NCBI RefSeq assembly: GCF_009687845.1
Contig: NZ_BLAD01000075.1
Span: 1-64,000, forward strand
Length of the DNA stretch: 64,000 bases
Reading direction: 5' to 3'
From: Acrocarpospora corrugata
GTDB lineage: Bacteria; Actinomycetota; Actinomycetes; Streptosporangiales; Streptosporangiaceae
Position numbers and translations under genes: made by a program. Positions 8,185-17,814 of the stretch are shown here, piece after piece (the stretch's first letter is position 1; each line of letters starts with the position of its first letter). The notes under the pieces are model-generated. The model ran no database searches and had not been told where the DNA came from. It worked only from the letters and a program-made list of their open reading frames with translations.

Positions 8185-10118
8185 CAGATCCAGCACTCCC
8201 AGGAGTCGGGGTTGTGGTAGTCGGCCATCCGGTCGATGGCGGCCGGTTCGTCATGTCGCCGACGGCAGACGTCGATGACGGATATGCCGGTCTCGGTGCC
8301 GTCGGTGGTACGGCAACGCCAGCCGTACGCGTGGTCGGCGACGAGGGTCGCGTCCTCCGCTCCCCCGGCCTGGCAGTGGGCGTCGAAGTCGGCGGAGTCC
8401 AGGACGCCGAGGCGGCGGGTGACCTGCCAGCACTCCCAGGATTCGGGGTCGGCGTAGTTGAGTGCTTTGTCCAGGGCGTTCTCGTCGCCGTACAGCTGTT
8501 TGCAGGCGTCGGTGACCGAGAGGGGGCGGCCGTCGCAGCGCCAGCCGTAAACGTTGTTCTCTTCGAGGGTGGCGTCGCCGGCGCCCAGGAGGCGGCAGTA
8601 CGCGTCGAAGTCGACGCCGCCCAGCCGGACAGGTGCTGCGGCGGGCGGGTCGGGAGCCGGTTCTTGGGTCGGTTCAGCGGTCGGTTCTGGGGTCGTGGAT
8701 GGCGTGGGGGAAGGGTCGGCGGATCGGCCGGTCGCGGGTGGGGTCGGGGTTTCCGGGTCCGTCTCCGGGTCCGTCGTGGGCGAAGGGGGCTTGGAAGGTG
8801 ATTTATCCGGCTTGTTCAGCTTATTTGGGGATTTGGTGGAGGGTTCGGCGGGAGGTTCCGCAGGTGGCTCAGCCGACGTGGTGGCAGGTTCGGGTGGCGG
8901 TTCGGCGAGGCCGGGTGTTTCCGGTGGCATCGTCGCGAGGTCGGTGGCCGGATCCGGGGCCAAGTCGTCGTCGGCGGCCACGGGGGAGCCCGCCTGCGCG
9001 ATGGTCGTCCCGTACGACACCTGGGGCCTGGAACCGATCGCGGTGTACCCCGCCACGCCGCTGCCTGCGATGACCAGCGCCAACGTCACGAAACCCGCGA
9101 CCAGGACCGGGATTCTGTCGCGGAACGGCTCGCCGCCCGTCGTGTACCCGAGCAGACGCTCGATGCGGCGGCTCGTGCTCGGATGGGTGGAGAGCAGTTC
9201 GGCGAGCCCGCCCCCGGACACCGCCCGCGCGATGGCGCGTTCCTGCGCCAGCCAGCGCCCCCGGACCAGGGTCGTCGGCTCCCCCTCGATCCGCTCCAAG
9301 GCGGCGCAGAGAGCCTCGGGTCTCCCGGTGACGTACGCCGCCACCGCGTCCGCCGCGAACTCCCGATGCCGGCACAGCGCCATCAGGATCGCGTGGTTGA
9401 CGACCAGCACGATCTTGCCGGCCTTGCGGATCGCGGGCGCGACGAACCTGGCGATGACGGCGCAGGACAGCCGCAGCGGACCGACGATGGGCCCTGACCT
9501 GTTCGTGGTCGCCGCCAGGAACCCCAGGCAGACGATTCGCAGGGCTTCGGCGTAGAACGTCAGCAGGGTGTAGACCCAGCGGTTCCACATCATGGCGCCC
9601 ACCAGCACGCTCGCCATCCAGGAGTCGCCGTTGGCGTGATGGGCGAGTTCGTGCGCGATGACGGCTTCCAGCTCGTCGGGGTCGTCGTGGTAGAGGGCGA
9701 GCAGCCGTACGGACAGGCAGATGTGGGCCCGGCCCCCGGACCCGATCGCCACCGCGTTCACGCCGTTGTCCATGATCCTGACCCGGGGCGGCGCGATCCG
9801 GAACTCCGCCGCCATCCGGTTCACGATCGCCTGCAGCGCCTCCCGCCGTTCCGGGTCGTGCACCTCGCCGAAGCGCCACAACGTCAGCGAGTCGTTCGAC
9901 AGCCCGCAGATCACCATGACGGCGACGAGCACGCCCCCGGCCGCCAGCCCCGCGGCGACATCGCGCGCGGACGCCGCGACGATGGTGGCGACAGCGGCGA
10001 CGGCGGCCAGGAGAACCAGTCCGAGCACGCCCATGAGCAGCCGGTTGCGTACCCGCTGGCGTTTGACGAGGCCGAGTCCGGCTCGGTGACTCTCGGGGGA
10101 TCCGGCTGGGGGCAGCAT
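8184..10118 (-). CDS. M48-family membrane metalloprotease with two C-terminal Cys modules
   Basis: 644 residues. Two membrane segments (about 28-50 and 55-72) precede an HtpX/Ste24-type M48 domain with the zinc motif HELAH at 156-160 and a later glutamate region (CRHREFAADA). A third membrane segment lies near residues 355-375. It is followed by a Pro/Thr/Glu-rich linker of about 110 residues and two homologous modules of about 65 residues, each with four cysteines in the order YC, WRC, C and WECW. The start ATG 10118 has AAGGAG five bases upstream; a longer reading frame to 10169 has no ribosome site. M48 enzymes cleave membrane or misfolded proteins on the cytoplasmic face, while the Cys modules should lie outside. 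Modules of this look occur on other actinobacterial surface proteins, from memory. It overlaps the CHAT start, so the two are translationally coupled. Confidence 0.88.
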   Translation of the reverse strand: MLPPAGSPESHRAGLGLVKRQRVRNRLLMGVLGLVLLAAVAAVATIVAASARDVAAGLAAGGVLVAVMVICGLSNDSLTLWRFGEVHDPERREALQAIVNRMAAEFRIAPPRVRIMDNGVNAVAIGSGGRAHICLSVRLLALYHDDPDELEAVIAHELAHHANGDSWMASVLVGAMMWNRWVYTLLTFYAEALRIVCLGFLAATTNRSGPIVGPLRLSCAVIARFVAPAIRKAGKIVLVVNHAILMALCRHREFAADAVAAYVTGRPEALCAALERIEGEPTTLVRGRWLAQERAIARAVSGGGLAELLSTHPSTSRRIERLLGYTTGGEPFRDRIPVLVAGFVTLALVIAGSGVAGYTAIGSRPQVSYGTTIAQAGSPVAADDDLAPDPATDLATMPPETPGLAEPPPEPATTSAEPPAEPPAEPSTKSPNKLNKPDKSPSKPPSPTTDPETDPETPTPPATGRSADPSPTPSTTPEPTAEPTQEPAPDPPAAAPVRLGGVDFDAYCRLLGAGDATLEENNVYGWRCDGRPLSVTDACKQLYGDENALDKALNYADPESWECWQVTRRLGVLDSADFDAHCQAGGAEDATLVADHAYGWRCRTTDGTETGISVIDVCRRRHDEPAAIDRMADYHNPDSWECWI

Positions 10119-10221
10119 GGAAGCTCCTTCAGGCGGCGGCGCCCCGAACCGGTACCAGCAGGCTAGCAAGCAGCCAAATGAGTAGCCAGCGGGTTACCGC
10201 CAGTGTTCTGGAAATGTCGCA

Positions 10222-11850
10222 TCACGTGTCGGTTTGCACGACCTTGGATCGTTCCGTGGGGGATGCCGTCGTGACGGCCATGACCAGGGCCGCAGCCGCC
10301 GCGACGACCGCCCCGGCGATCGGAAGCCATTTCGCCTGGTTGGGCATGCCCGGCACAGAACCGGGCCGGGGCAGCGGGGGGTCCAGCGGGATGATCCGCG
10401 AACCCTCTCCGGGACGCAGCGGCGGCACCACGCGGGAAACCACGGGCCGGCTCGGCGGAGGGACCGGCCTCGCCGACTCGATCGCCTCCATGCCGAACGC
10501 CTGCGTGGTCGCCGTAGGCTCCGTCACCCCGTGCAGCGCGGCCTGGAGTTCCTGCGCCTCCTCCCGCGCCTGCCTCAGCTCCGCCGCGAGCGACGGAAGC
10601 CCGAGCCGGGCGGTCTCCAGGGTCTTGCTGCCTTCGGTGTACGTCGTCATCGCGTGGACGACGATGTTCTCCGGTCTGATGGGCATCTCGTCCAGGCCCA
10701 GTTGCACCATCGCCCAGGTCATGCCCTGCCGGTAGCGCCGGAGCACCCACTGCCGGTCCTCCTCGGCGTGCACGGCCGCCAGGTCGGCGGCGTCGACGTG
10801 CCTGGTCGCCTGCCCGGCGAGCGTGGTCGCCCGCTGAACCGACGCCTCCAGCCGCGCCCCGAGCTTCGCCAGGCCCGCCCGCCCGTCGCGCAGCCGGTTT
10901 CCGAGATCGTTGCCGCGCGTGAGCAGGATGGTCAGCACGGCGAAGACCGCGCAGACGATGAGTCCCGCCGCCAGCCCGAAGATCGCCGCCTCGGCCACGG
11001 ATCTGCCCGCCGAGCGGACCATGGACGCCACCCGGCCCCCGATCAGCAGGGTGTTGATCAGCGTGACCGTGAGGACGAAACCGAAGGCGAGCCGGGTCAG
11101 GCGGTCGGCGGCCTTGATCTGGGCCAGGATGGCCTCCGCCCGGCTGCGCGCCGCCACGTCCAGGCCGGTGTCACGATGGTCGCGGTTGTGGTCCCGCAGC
11201 GCCGACCGCGCGTCCCGGCTCGACCGCTCGCGCGTCCGGTACGCCTCCAGGCTGAAGTCCATCGCGACCGTCCAGAGCAACGCCAGGCAGGCGGCGGCGC
11301 CCCACTGCACCAGGGACGCGAGTGAGTCCAGCGGCCCGAGGTTGAAGATGAGCTCCCAGTAGAGGGCCACGTCGACGATGGCCGTCGCGCCCGCGACGAC
11401 GATCACCCAGCGGCGGCGCAGCGGCTTGTTCGTGTGCTGGTCGTCGCTTTCCTGCGCACGCTTGGCCGCCAGCCGGACGCTGGCCCGATAGTTGTGGACG
11501 GCGTCGCGGATGGTCGCCCGCTGCTGGAGCGCGGCGCCCGCCTCGGTCGTCTTCTCGACCGCGCACCGAGCTTCATGGAACAGGCCGTTGTCGTGGCGTT
11601 TCGCCACTTCCATAGCCTCATCCTGGAGGCGCTCCAGCGCGTCTTCGAACGCCTTGCGCTGCCTGGCCTCGGCGCGCGGCCCCGTCTCCTCACGCTGGGA
11701 GCCGGTGATGGCCACGCCGACACCCAGGATGTCCTCGGGTGGCAGCACCTCCCCCCTGGGCAGGGCCTCGATCGGAATCGCCTTGCCGGCCAGCTGCCGC
11801 GTCGAGCAGTAGGGACAGCTTCCGTGGTGATCCGCCAGTTCGCCGGACAT
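10222..11850 (-). CDS. Multi-pass membrane protein with N-terminal CPYC knuckle, function unknown
   Basis: 542 residues, no recognised family. The N-terminus has HHGSCPYC, half of a treble-clef-like zinc site. A helical, charged segment (about 60-145) comes before two membrane spans (about 150-170 and 180-203). A cytoplasmic loop then leads to a second pair of spans (about 255-278 and 288-313), a long coiled-coil-like region, a Pro-rich stretch (about 460-500), and a final span near 512-530. GGGGGAGG three bases before ATG 11850 is a very strong ribosome site. It lies 13 bases downstream of the lipoprotein gene and 103 bases upstream of the M48 gene in the same operon. By topology it could be the transmembrane link between the outer-face OmpA lipoprotein and the cytoplasmic proteases; this is inference only. 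Confidence 0.75.
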   Translation of the reverse strand: MSGELADHHGSCPYCSTRQLAGKAIPIEALPRGEVLPPEDILGVGVAITGSQREETGPRAEARQRKAFEDALERLQDEAMEVAKRHDNGLFHEARCAVEKTTEAGAALQQRATIRDAVHNYRASVRLAAKRAQESDDQHTNKPLRRRWVIVVAGATAIVDVALYWELIFNLGPLDSLASLVQWGAAACLALLWTVAMDFSLEAYRTRERSSRDARSALRDHNRDHRDTGLDVAARSRAEAILAQIKAADRLTRLAFGFVLTVTLINTLLIGGRVASMVRSAGRSVAEAAIFGLAAGLIVCAVFAVLTILLTRGNDLGNRLRDGRAGLAKLGARLEASVQRATTLAGQATRHVDAADLAAVHAEEDRQWVLRRYRQGMTWAMVQLGLDEMPIRPENIVVHAMTTYTEGSKTLETARLGLPSLAAELRQAREEAQELQAALHGVTEPTATTQAFGMEAIESARPVPPPSRPVVSRVVPPLRPGEGSRIIPLDPPLPRPGSVPGMPNQAKWLPIAGAVVAAAAALVMAVTTASPTERSKVVQTDT

Positions 11851-11863
11851 GATCCTCCCCCTG

Positions 11864-13045
11864 TCACGTGGTCTCAGGCGCGGTGATCTTCACCACGACG
11901 ACACGCTGCGCCCGGTCCTGCGCGGGCTTCCCCGGCGTGCCCTTGACGTCCCAGCCCTTTCCGTCCGCCCGGACGAACTCGGGCGGCACGCCGGCGTCGA
12001 CGAGCAGGTCCCTGATCACCTCGGCCCGGCGTTTGGACAGGGCGCGGGCGCCGGCCGGGTTGTCGCCGAACTTGGCGCAGAACCCGGTGACGGTCATGAC
12101 CGAGCCCGCCGGCGCTTCGAGGTACTGGCCGGCGATCTGGGCAGCCTTCGACTCGACCGCCGCCGGGTCGATGAGCACGGCCTCGTCTGGCCGGAAGTAC
12201 GCCGCGTCGATCCTCCCCACGCGCGGAGGGTCGGGCGTGGGGGTCGGCTCCGGTTCGATCTGGACGATCGGCGGGACGGCGGACGGATCGGCCCAGGGCG
12301 CCGCCCGCTCCCGATCGCGCACAGGTTCGCTCACCCGTGCGCCCAGAGCCTGGCCGAGCCCGACGATGAACTTCTCGCGCCACACCTCGCTCGCGACGCC
12401 CAGCGGCTCCTGCCCGGACCCGCCCGGAGTGAGCAGCACCGGATGAAGATCGACTCCAGACAGGTCGACCTCGCTGATGTCGGTCTTCATCACCTCCTGA
12501 ACCGCCGCTTCCGGATCCCCCGCCGTCAGTACCGACATATCGAGGGGCGCCACGGTAGCCGTCAGAACGGCAGTCGCGAGTGTCACATCCGCGCGGCCGC
12601 CCTTCGAAATGTCCTCGGCCGCCTGCAGGGCCGCGTAGAGGTCGAACCCGATACTTCCGACCTGCGCTTTCGCGATCGCCTCCGACAGGTCGGTGAGCCG
12701 ATCATCGACCCCGATGGCGCGCAGCGGCGGGCTGTGCTCCTCCTGATCCGTCCCTGCTCGCGTGATACGCAGGTCGATGAAACCCACCTCACTCGCCGTA
12801 CGCCCCACCGCGAAGACCCTCAGCGTCCCGGCCCCCTTCTCCGCGAGCGCCTTCGCCTTACCCCTCATGTCCTTGGGAATGACCCCTGCCACCCGATCGG
12901 TCTTCTCAGCGATCAGAACGATCTCGCTGACGCCCTTGGCTGGTTCACTGTCGGCTTCCGTCGATTCGCCGCCACACGCGGCCGCCAGCGACGCCAAGAC
13001 GACCAGCGCCTTCACTCGACCGGGAATGAAACGACTACTTCCCAT
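11864..13045 (-). CDS. Lipoprotein with vWA-like region and C-terminal OmpA domain
   Basis: 393 residues. A signal peptide ends in the lipobox LAAAC (Cys 24), so the protein is lipid-anchored on the outer face of the membrane. Residues about 40-235 look like a degenerate von Willebrand A/Rossmann-type domain; the segment with APLDM and the DLHPVLLTPGG strand resembles domains seen in other actinobacterial OmpA proteins. Residues about 265-390 are an OmpA-like peptidoglycan-binding domain (TVTGFCAKFGD, then LSKRRAEVIRDLL). GGGGGAGG lies nine bases before ATG 13045. It is the first gene of the operon that runs to the STAND ATPase and is the natural candidate for the envelope-sensing component. 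The Cys inside the OmpA domain is unusual. Confidence 0.85.
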   Translation of the reverse strand: MGSSRFIPGRVKALVVLASLAAACGGESTEADSEPAKGVSEIVLIAEKTDRVAGVIPKDMRGKAKALAEKGAGTLRVFAVGRTASEVGFIDLRITRAGTDQEEHSPPLRAIGVDDRLTDLSEAIAKAQVGSIGFDLYAALQAAEDISKGGRADVTLATAVLTATVAPLDMSVLTAGDPEAAVQEVMKTDISEVDLSGVDLHPVLLTPGGSGQEPLGVASEVWREKFIVGLGQALGARVSEPVRDRERAAPWADPSAVPPIVQIEPEPTPTPDPPRVGRIDAAYFRPDEAVLIDPAAVESKAAQIAGQYLEAPAGSVMTVTGFCAKFGDNPAGARALSKRRAEVIRDLLVDAGVPPEFVRADGKGWDVKGTPGKPAQDRAQRVVVVKITAPETT

Positions 13046-13194
13046 CTGGCCTGACCTCCCCCTGTACGGGCATCAAGCCAACGCCAGACCAGCCCACCCA
13101 ATCCATAGATGACTCTGTATCCGTACAAAGTCGGACATGGACATAAATCTTTGGTCAGCTCTGCTTGAGAGGGATCGGCCCATCCCGGGCAAGG

Positions 13195-14233
13195 TCAGTC
13201 TTTCGGTACGCCGCCGTAGTGGGCGATCAGGGCGCTTGCCTCGCGGAGGATCTCGGCCTGGCGCTGGAGGCGGCGGCGGGAGGCGGCCACCCGGATGACG
13301 AAGAAGGCGACGACGAGGAGAACGAGCTGTGGCCATGGCAGTGCCCAGAGTGTGGTGTCGATCGTCACTCGTTCGGCGACGACGCTCGGGGGGTGATTCA
13401 CCGACGAGTGCGGGGATCGCGACGACTTTCGTGGTGATCGAACCCATCGGCCAGACGCCGGTCACCCGTGCGGTGAACTCGCGGCTGCCGCCCGGCATGA
13501 TCTCCCTGGTCTTGGCTTCGGAGGTGTCGTCCCAGCCGCTCTCCCCCGCCAGCGCGGACGTGCGGATCTGCGCGTCCGGGGCCACCCGGACGTTGCCGGC
13601 GTTGGCCACGGTGTAGGTCACGTCGATGGAGCCCGCGGCGAAGGGGTTCCATGAGCCGGTGTATTCGGCCCGCAGGTCGGTCACGGCGAGTTTGGCCGCG
13701 TAGTCGCCGGTCACGCGGAGGTTCACCCGGACGCCCACCCGGTTCTGGACCCGGACCTGTTCGAAGATCGTTTCCACGGACGCGGTGACACCCGCGGGGT
13801 GGTCCCCCGGCGTCGCGTTCTGCGGCACCGTGACCTTGACCGGCACGACGGCGGTGGCGCCGGCGGGAATGGTCACCTTGCCGGGAACCTTGATCCATGC
13901 TCCGCCGTCGGTCGGCGTGGCGTCCGAGGGCCGCATGTCGAACAGTCCCTTGGCGGTCAGGTAGCCGTCGTTGGCGTCGATCGCGAAGACGACCTCCTTG
14001 GTGGAGCGGTTGATGACCGCGACATGCTCGGTCGCCTCCTGCCCACCGGCCAGTTCGAGATCGATCACGCTGCGGCCGTCGGGGCCGTTGGCGTCGGCAG
14101 GCGCGACCGACCAGGTGACGTCGCTGCGGCCTGCGGCGCCGGCCGGGCCGGCGAATCCGACCAGGGTGGTCGCGCCGACAGCGCACAGGAGCGCGAGGAG
14201 GGCAGGTGCCCTGCGCGGACTGCTCATGGCCAA
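13195..14233 (-). pseudogene. DUF916 surface protein, frameshifted at a G6 tract
   Basis: The first 280 codons give a signal peptide (LLALLCAVGATTLVGFAGPAGA), then a DUF916-type domain of WxL-associated proteins (DVTWSVAPAD, EHVAVINRS, VPVKVTVPQNATPGDH) and a second Ig-like domain with VTYTVANAGNVRV. At the run of six G on the plus strand (13388-13393) the frame is lost. Dropping one base restores GESPPSVVAERV, a membrane helix (LVLLVVAFFVIRVAA) and the stop at 13195, exactly the C-terminal anchor expected for the family. As written, translation would continue to a stop at 13073 without an anchor. AGGAG sits nine bases before TTG 14233 and 15 before ATG 14227, favouring TTG. Could be a sequencing error, a real lesion, or a phase-variable tract. 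Confidence 0.75.
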
Positions 14234-14304
14234 CGGAGGTGTCTCCTGTCTGATCGTGAACGTTCCCGGACGGAACCTGCGGCAGGGGCGTTCGGCCCCT
14301 GGGC

Positions 14305-14928
14305 TCAGGACTGGTTGAACAGCGAGAGCGTCAGCGTCGAGTGGTACTCCCCGGCCGCGACGTCGACCGGAGTCCGCAGCGCGAGATTGGCGTTGACCTG
14401 GTGAGTGCCGATCTCCTCAGCCGAGTCCGCGATCGAAACCAGCAGCTCCTGGCCCTGCAGACCCACCGCGGGCGCTCCACTGCCGTCGGAGACGACACTG
14501 GAAACCGGCTCACCCGGCGCCACCAACCCCGTCGTCGAACCGGTCAGCAGATGCGGAGCCCAGCCCAGGTACTCCGGACCGATCGTCTTGGCCGGGTCAC
14601 CGGTCGCCGCGAACTGGCTCGACTGACCCACCACCGCCCAGAAGTCCCCCGCGGGGATCTCGTCCGGGAGACGGGTGTCGGTCACCGTGACCGTCGGCAG
14701 CGTACCGGTGAACTGACGAGCGGCGGCGTTGGATCCGTTCTCCGTCAGAGTCACGCCACTGTTGTCGGCCACCGTCATCGACACCTGACCGGGAACACGC
14801 AGAGGCTCGATCGTCACCGACACCTCAACACCGTTGGTGTCGGGGTCATCGGCCGCCATCGCGGGACCGGCCACACCGGCAATCGCGAGAGCCAGCACCG
14901 ACGCAGCGAGAATCCTGTTTCTTTTCAT
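14305..14928 (-). CDS. Secreted WxL-like beta-rich protein
   Basis: 207 residues. A clear Sec signal peptide (ILAASVLALAIAGVAGPAMA) is followed by a beta-rich domain with paired motifs TLPTVTVTDTR and, at the C-terminus, YHSTLTLSLF, the pattern of WxL-type surface proteins in actinobacteria, where the Trp-x-Leu signature may be relaxed (a WAPHLL segment is present). TGGAG lies seven bases before ATG 14928; the upstream extension to 14991 has no ribosome site. It lies between the LVIVD-repeat gene and the DUF916 gene on the same strand, about 70 bases before the latter. In Firmicutes, DUF916 and WxL proteins work as a pair on the cell wall, and the same pairing is kept here. There is no membrane anchor of its own. 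Confidence 0.75.
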   Translation of the reverse strand: MKRNRILAASVLALAIAGVAGPAMAADDPDTNGVEVSVTIEPLRVPGQVSMTVADNSGVTLTENGSNAAARQFTGTLPTVTVTDTRLPDEIPAGDFWAVVGQSSQFAATGDPAKTIGPEYLGWAPHLLTGSTTGLVAPGEPVSSVVSDGSGAPAVGLQGQELLVSIADSAEEIGTHQVNANLALRTPVDVAAGEYHSTLTLSLFNQS

Positions 14929-15037
14929 ATGGTTACTCCACTTATGGGGGGCAGGGCCGGCCAGCCTGTCGGCCGACCGGCCCCGGTTCAACTAAGCGGC
15001 GTCTTCGGCGCGTACGCCGTGGCTACCGCCGGTCCGG

Positions 15038-16880
15038 TCAGCCGCAGCTGATCGCGGCGTAGGCGGCGTCGTGCGACGCGGTGACCTGGCCACCGATCGT
15101 CGCGGTGCCCGTCACGTTCGCCGTGCCGGCGGCGAGCTGCCTGGTCCGGGTGTTGAAGGACTGGTACGCCTGCTTGCCGGGAGCGACGTCGGCCACGGTC
15201 TTGGAACCGTAGGGGCTCGACAGCGTCACGTTCGCGGGCACGGTGCCGTTGTTGACGGCCGTGACCGCCACGTACGCCGACGTGCCCACGCAGCGGGCCT
15301 GAGCGGTCGCGGACAGCGAGAGGCCAGGAGTCAGCTTCGGCTGGTTCTGCGGGTTGAACCCGCCGAGCTTCACCGCCTCCGCCGCGTTGATCTCGGCCTG
15401 GCTGAGGAACTGGCTCGGCTTCAGCTTGAAGGCGTCGAAACCGCGCGCGATCTCGTTGCCGTAGACGTGGCCGTTGTACCAGTAGGCGGACCAGAAGCCG
15501 CCGGTGACCAGCGAGGTCCCGCTGACCGGGCCGCGGTCGAAGAACGCGATCTCCTTCGGGTTGCTGGAGTCGGTGAAGTCGAACACCGACAGGCCACCCT
15601 GGTACCAGGCCTGGACCATCACGTCGCGACCGGGGATCGGGACGAGCGACCCGTTGTGCGCGACACAGTTCTCCATCGTCGTCTGCGGCGCCGGCAGCTT
15701 GTAGTAGCTCCGGAAGACGAGCTTGCCGTCGACGATGTCATAGATCGAGTTCGCACCCCAGGACGGCAGGTCGGTGCTCCTGCAGCGCGCGCCGGAGCCG
15801 CCGCCCCACTCGTCGGTGAAGATGACCTTCGTACCGTCGTTGTTGAAGGTGGCCGAGTGCCAGTACGCGTAGTTGGGGTCGGAGACCGCGTCGAGCCGCT
15901 TCGGGTTCGTCGGGTCGGAGATGTCGATCAGGATGCCGTTACCGGCGCAGGCGCCGGCGGCCAGCCCGATTTCCGGGTATGACGTGATGTCGTGGCACTG
16001 GCTGGTGACCGGCGACGGCGACCAGTTGGTGCCCGACGGGTGCTGCGGAGTGGGCGGGGTGTTCTGCAGGCCGTTGATCGCGCCGGTCGTCGAGTCGGTG
16101 AACAGCCGGGGGTTGCTCACGACCGCCGCGTTCTGCGGCGCGGCCAGCGGAACCCGGATGACGTCGATCCGCCACAGCGAGGTGGCCGGGTCGGTCGCCG
16201 CCGTGTTGGCGCAGCCCGCGAGCTCCTGCGCGGAGCGGACGCTGGAGGTGCCGGAGACGTAGACGTAGACGTTCTCCGGCTCGTTCTCGCTGGTCACCAG
16301 CGAGTGGGTGTGCGACCCGCGGCAGGTCTGCACCGCCGCCACCCGCACCGGGTGGCTGATGTCGCTGATGTCGAAGACCCGGACACCGGGGAAGCGGTCA
16401 GGGTTGACGGTTCCGCTGGCTCCCTGCGTGCCACAGTCGATCCGGCCGCGGGTCTCCTCCACCGACATGAACAGCAGGTTCCCGTACACCGACAGGTCGC
16501 CCTGGCCGCCGGGGCAGACGACCGAGGTCTTCAGGACGGGGCTGTCGCCGTTGGAGATGTCATAGATGTTGAAACCGTTATAGTTGCCGGAGAACGCGTA
16601 GTTCCCGCCAAATGCCAGGTCAGAGTTGAGGAACGAACCGCTTCCTGGGTTGGAGGCGACGTAGAAGCCCTCCGGCCGGTCCTGGTGCGCGGTCAGTTCC
16701 AGTCCGCTGATGGCCTGCTGGGCGTCCAGCCATCCGGCGCCGAGTCCGATCCGGGGGGTCGACGTCGGCCGCCGCGGAGGTCGCGGCTGGCAGGAGGCCC
16801 ACCAGTAACGCGCCTACTGCGATGATCCCGAGCTTTTGTAGTCTGGCACGTCCCCCACGTGCCGAACGGCTACTTCTCAC
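15038..16880 (-). pseudogene. Secreted LVIVD-repeat (beta-propeller) protein, frameshifted at a G6 tract
   Basis: A signal peptide (LGIIAVGALLVGLLPAATSAAA) starts at GTG 16880, preceded by GAAGGGA. After about 42 codons a run of six G on the plus strand (16753-16758) breaks the frame. Removing one base gives PRIGLGAGWLDAQQAISGLEL and then an uninterrupted propeller with NGFNIYDIS, GVRVFDISD, ILIDISDPTNPK and LSVFDFTDSSNP, the LVIVD repeats of secreted choice-of-anchor-type proteins. A C-terminal Ig-like domain of about 80 residues ends in AAISCG. The intact product would be about 614 residues. Downstream on the same strand are the WxL-like and DUF916 genes. The lesion is of exactly the same kind as in DUF916, which favours a common cause. 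Confidence 0.8.
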
Positions 16881-17095
16881 GGGCCGTTTCCCTTCTTTCG
16901 GGCATCCCCTCCGTAGTTGATCTATCGCGAGGGGCACCCGGGACCAGGCCGGTGCCTCTTGTGACACCAGCTGGGAGGGAGATCCACTTTGGTGTTACAC
17001 GCGAACTGTAACGGAGACGACCTTGATGTTCTATACCATGACATCTCTACAGTTCCGGATGGACACCACCCAGCAAGGCGAAACAGGTCCAAATA

Positions 17096-17770
17096 ATGAG
17101 TTCGCTGCCCACATTGCGATATATAGGCATGTTCGTGCTGGTCACGGGTGTGATCGCCGGATGCGCCGCGGAGACGCCCAAGGCGCCGGCCGCGCCAATG
17201 ATCGTTCAACCGGGAGCTCCAGGCAACCCTGGACAGACGCTCGCCGCCACCGCGCTGCCGACGGTCGCTGACGCTCTGTACATGGCCTCGGACGTGCTCT
17301 TCATGCAGGGGATGATCCCGCACCACGCCTAGGCGCTGCGGATGACCGGCCTGGTCCCCTCCCGCAGCACGAACCGGGACATCACTTTGATCGCCAAGCG
17401 GATCGAGGCCTCCCAGGAGGACGAGATCGCGCTGATGCGACGCTGGCTCCAGGACCGCGGCCAGACGGTACCGGACGCCAACCACGATCACTCCGGCGCG
17501 GGCGCGGAGCTGATGCCCGGCATGCTGACCGAGGAGCAGTTCGCCGAGATGAAGAAGGCCACCGGCGAAGACTTCGACCGGGCCTTCACCCAGAACATGA
17601 TCGCCCATCACCTGGGCGCGCTCCAGATGGTCGAGAAACTGTTCGACGGCGACGGCGGCCAGGAAACGGAGATCTTCACTTTCGCCTCCCACGTCGACGC
17701 CGACCAGCGCATCGAGATCGACCGCATGCAGAAACTCCTGGCCCAACTGGGCGGCCCCACTCCGAACTGA
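17096..17770 (+). pseudogene. DUF305 lipoprotein interrupted by an in-frame amber codon
   Basis: The N-terminus has a lipoprotein signal with lipobox VIAGC. The reading frame runs to QGMIPHHA, where TAG at 17330-17332 replaces the Gln codon (CAG) expected in the conserved MIPHHAQA motif. The same frame then continues ALRMTGL to the second conserved motif NMIAHHLGA and a natural stop at 17768-17770. DUF305 proteins are ferritin-like, periplasmic and often near copper or other metal-handling genes. One C-to-T change explains the stop. Restarting at ATG 17342 would give a 142-residue protein without signal and without the first His pair, so it is probably not functional. No copper gene is next to it. 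Confidence 0.85.
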
Positions 17771-17814
17771 GTCCAGATAAGTCCATTTGAGGATGACTTG
17801 GTCGTCTCAAGGAT

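Noticed and set aside
10119-10169. Longer N-terminus of the M48 protease
   Set aside because: ATG 10118 has a perfect AAGGAG at five bases; the extension has no ribosome site and unusual composition.
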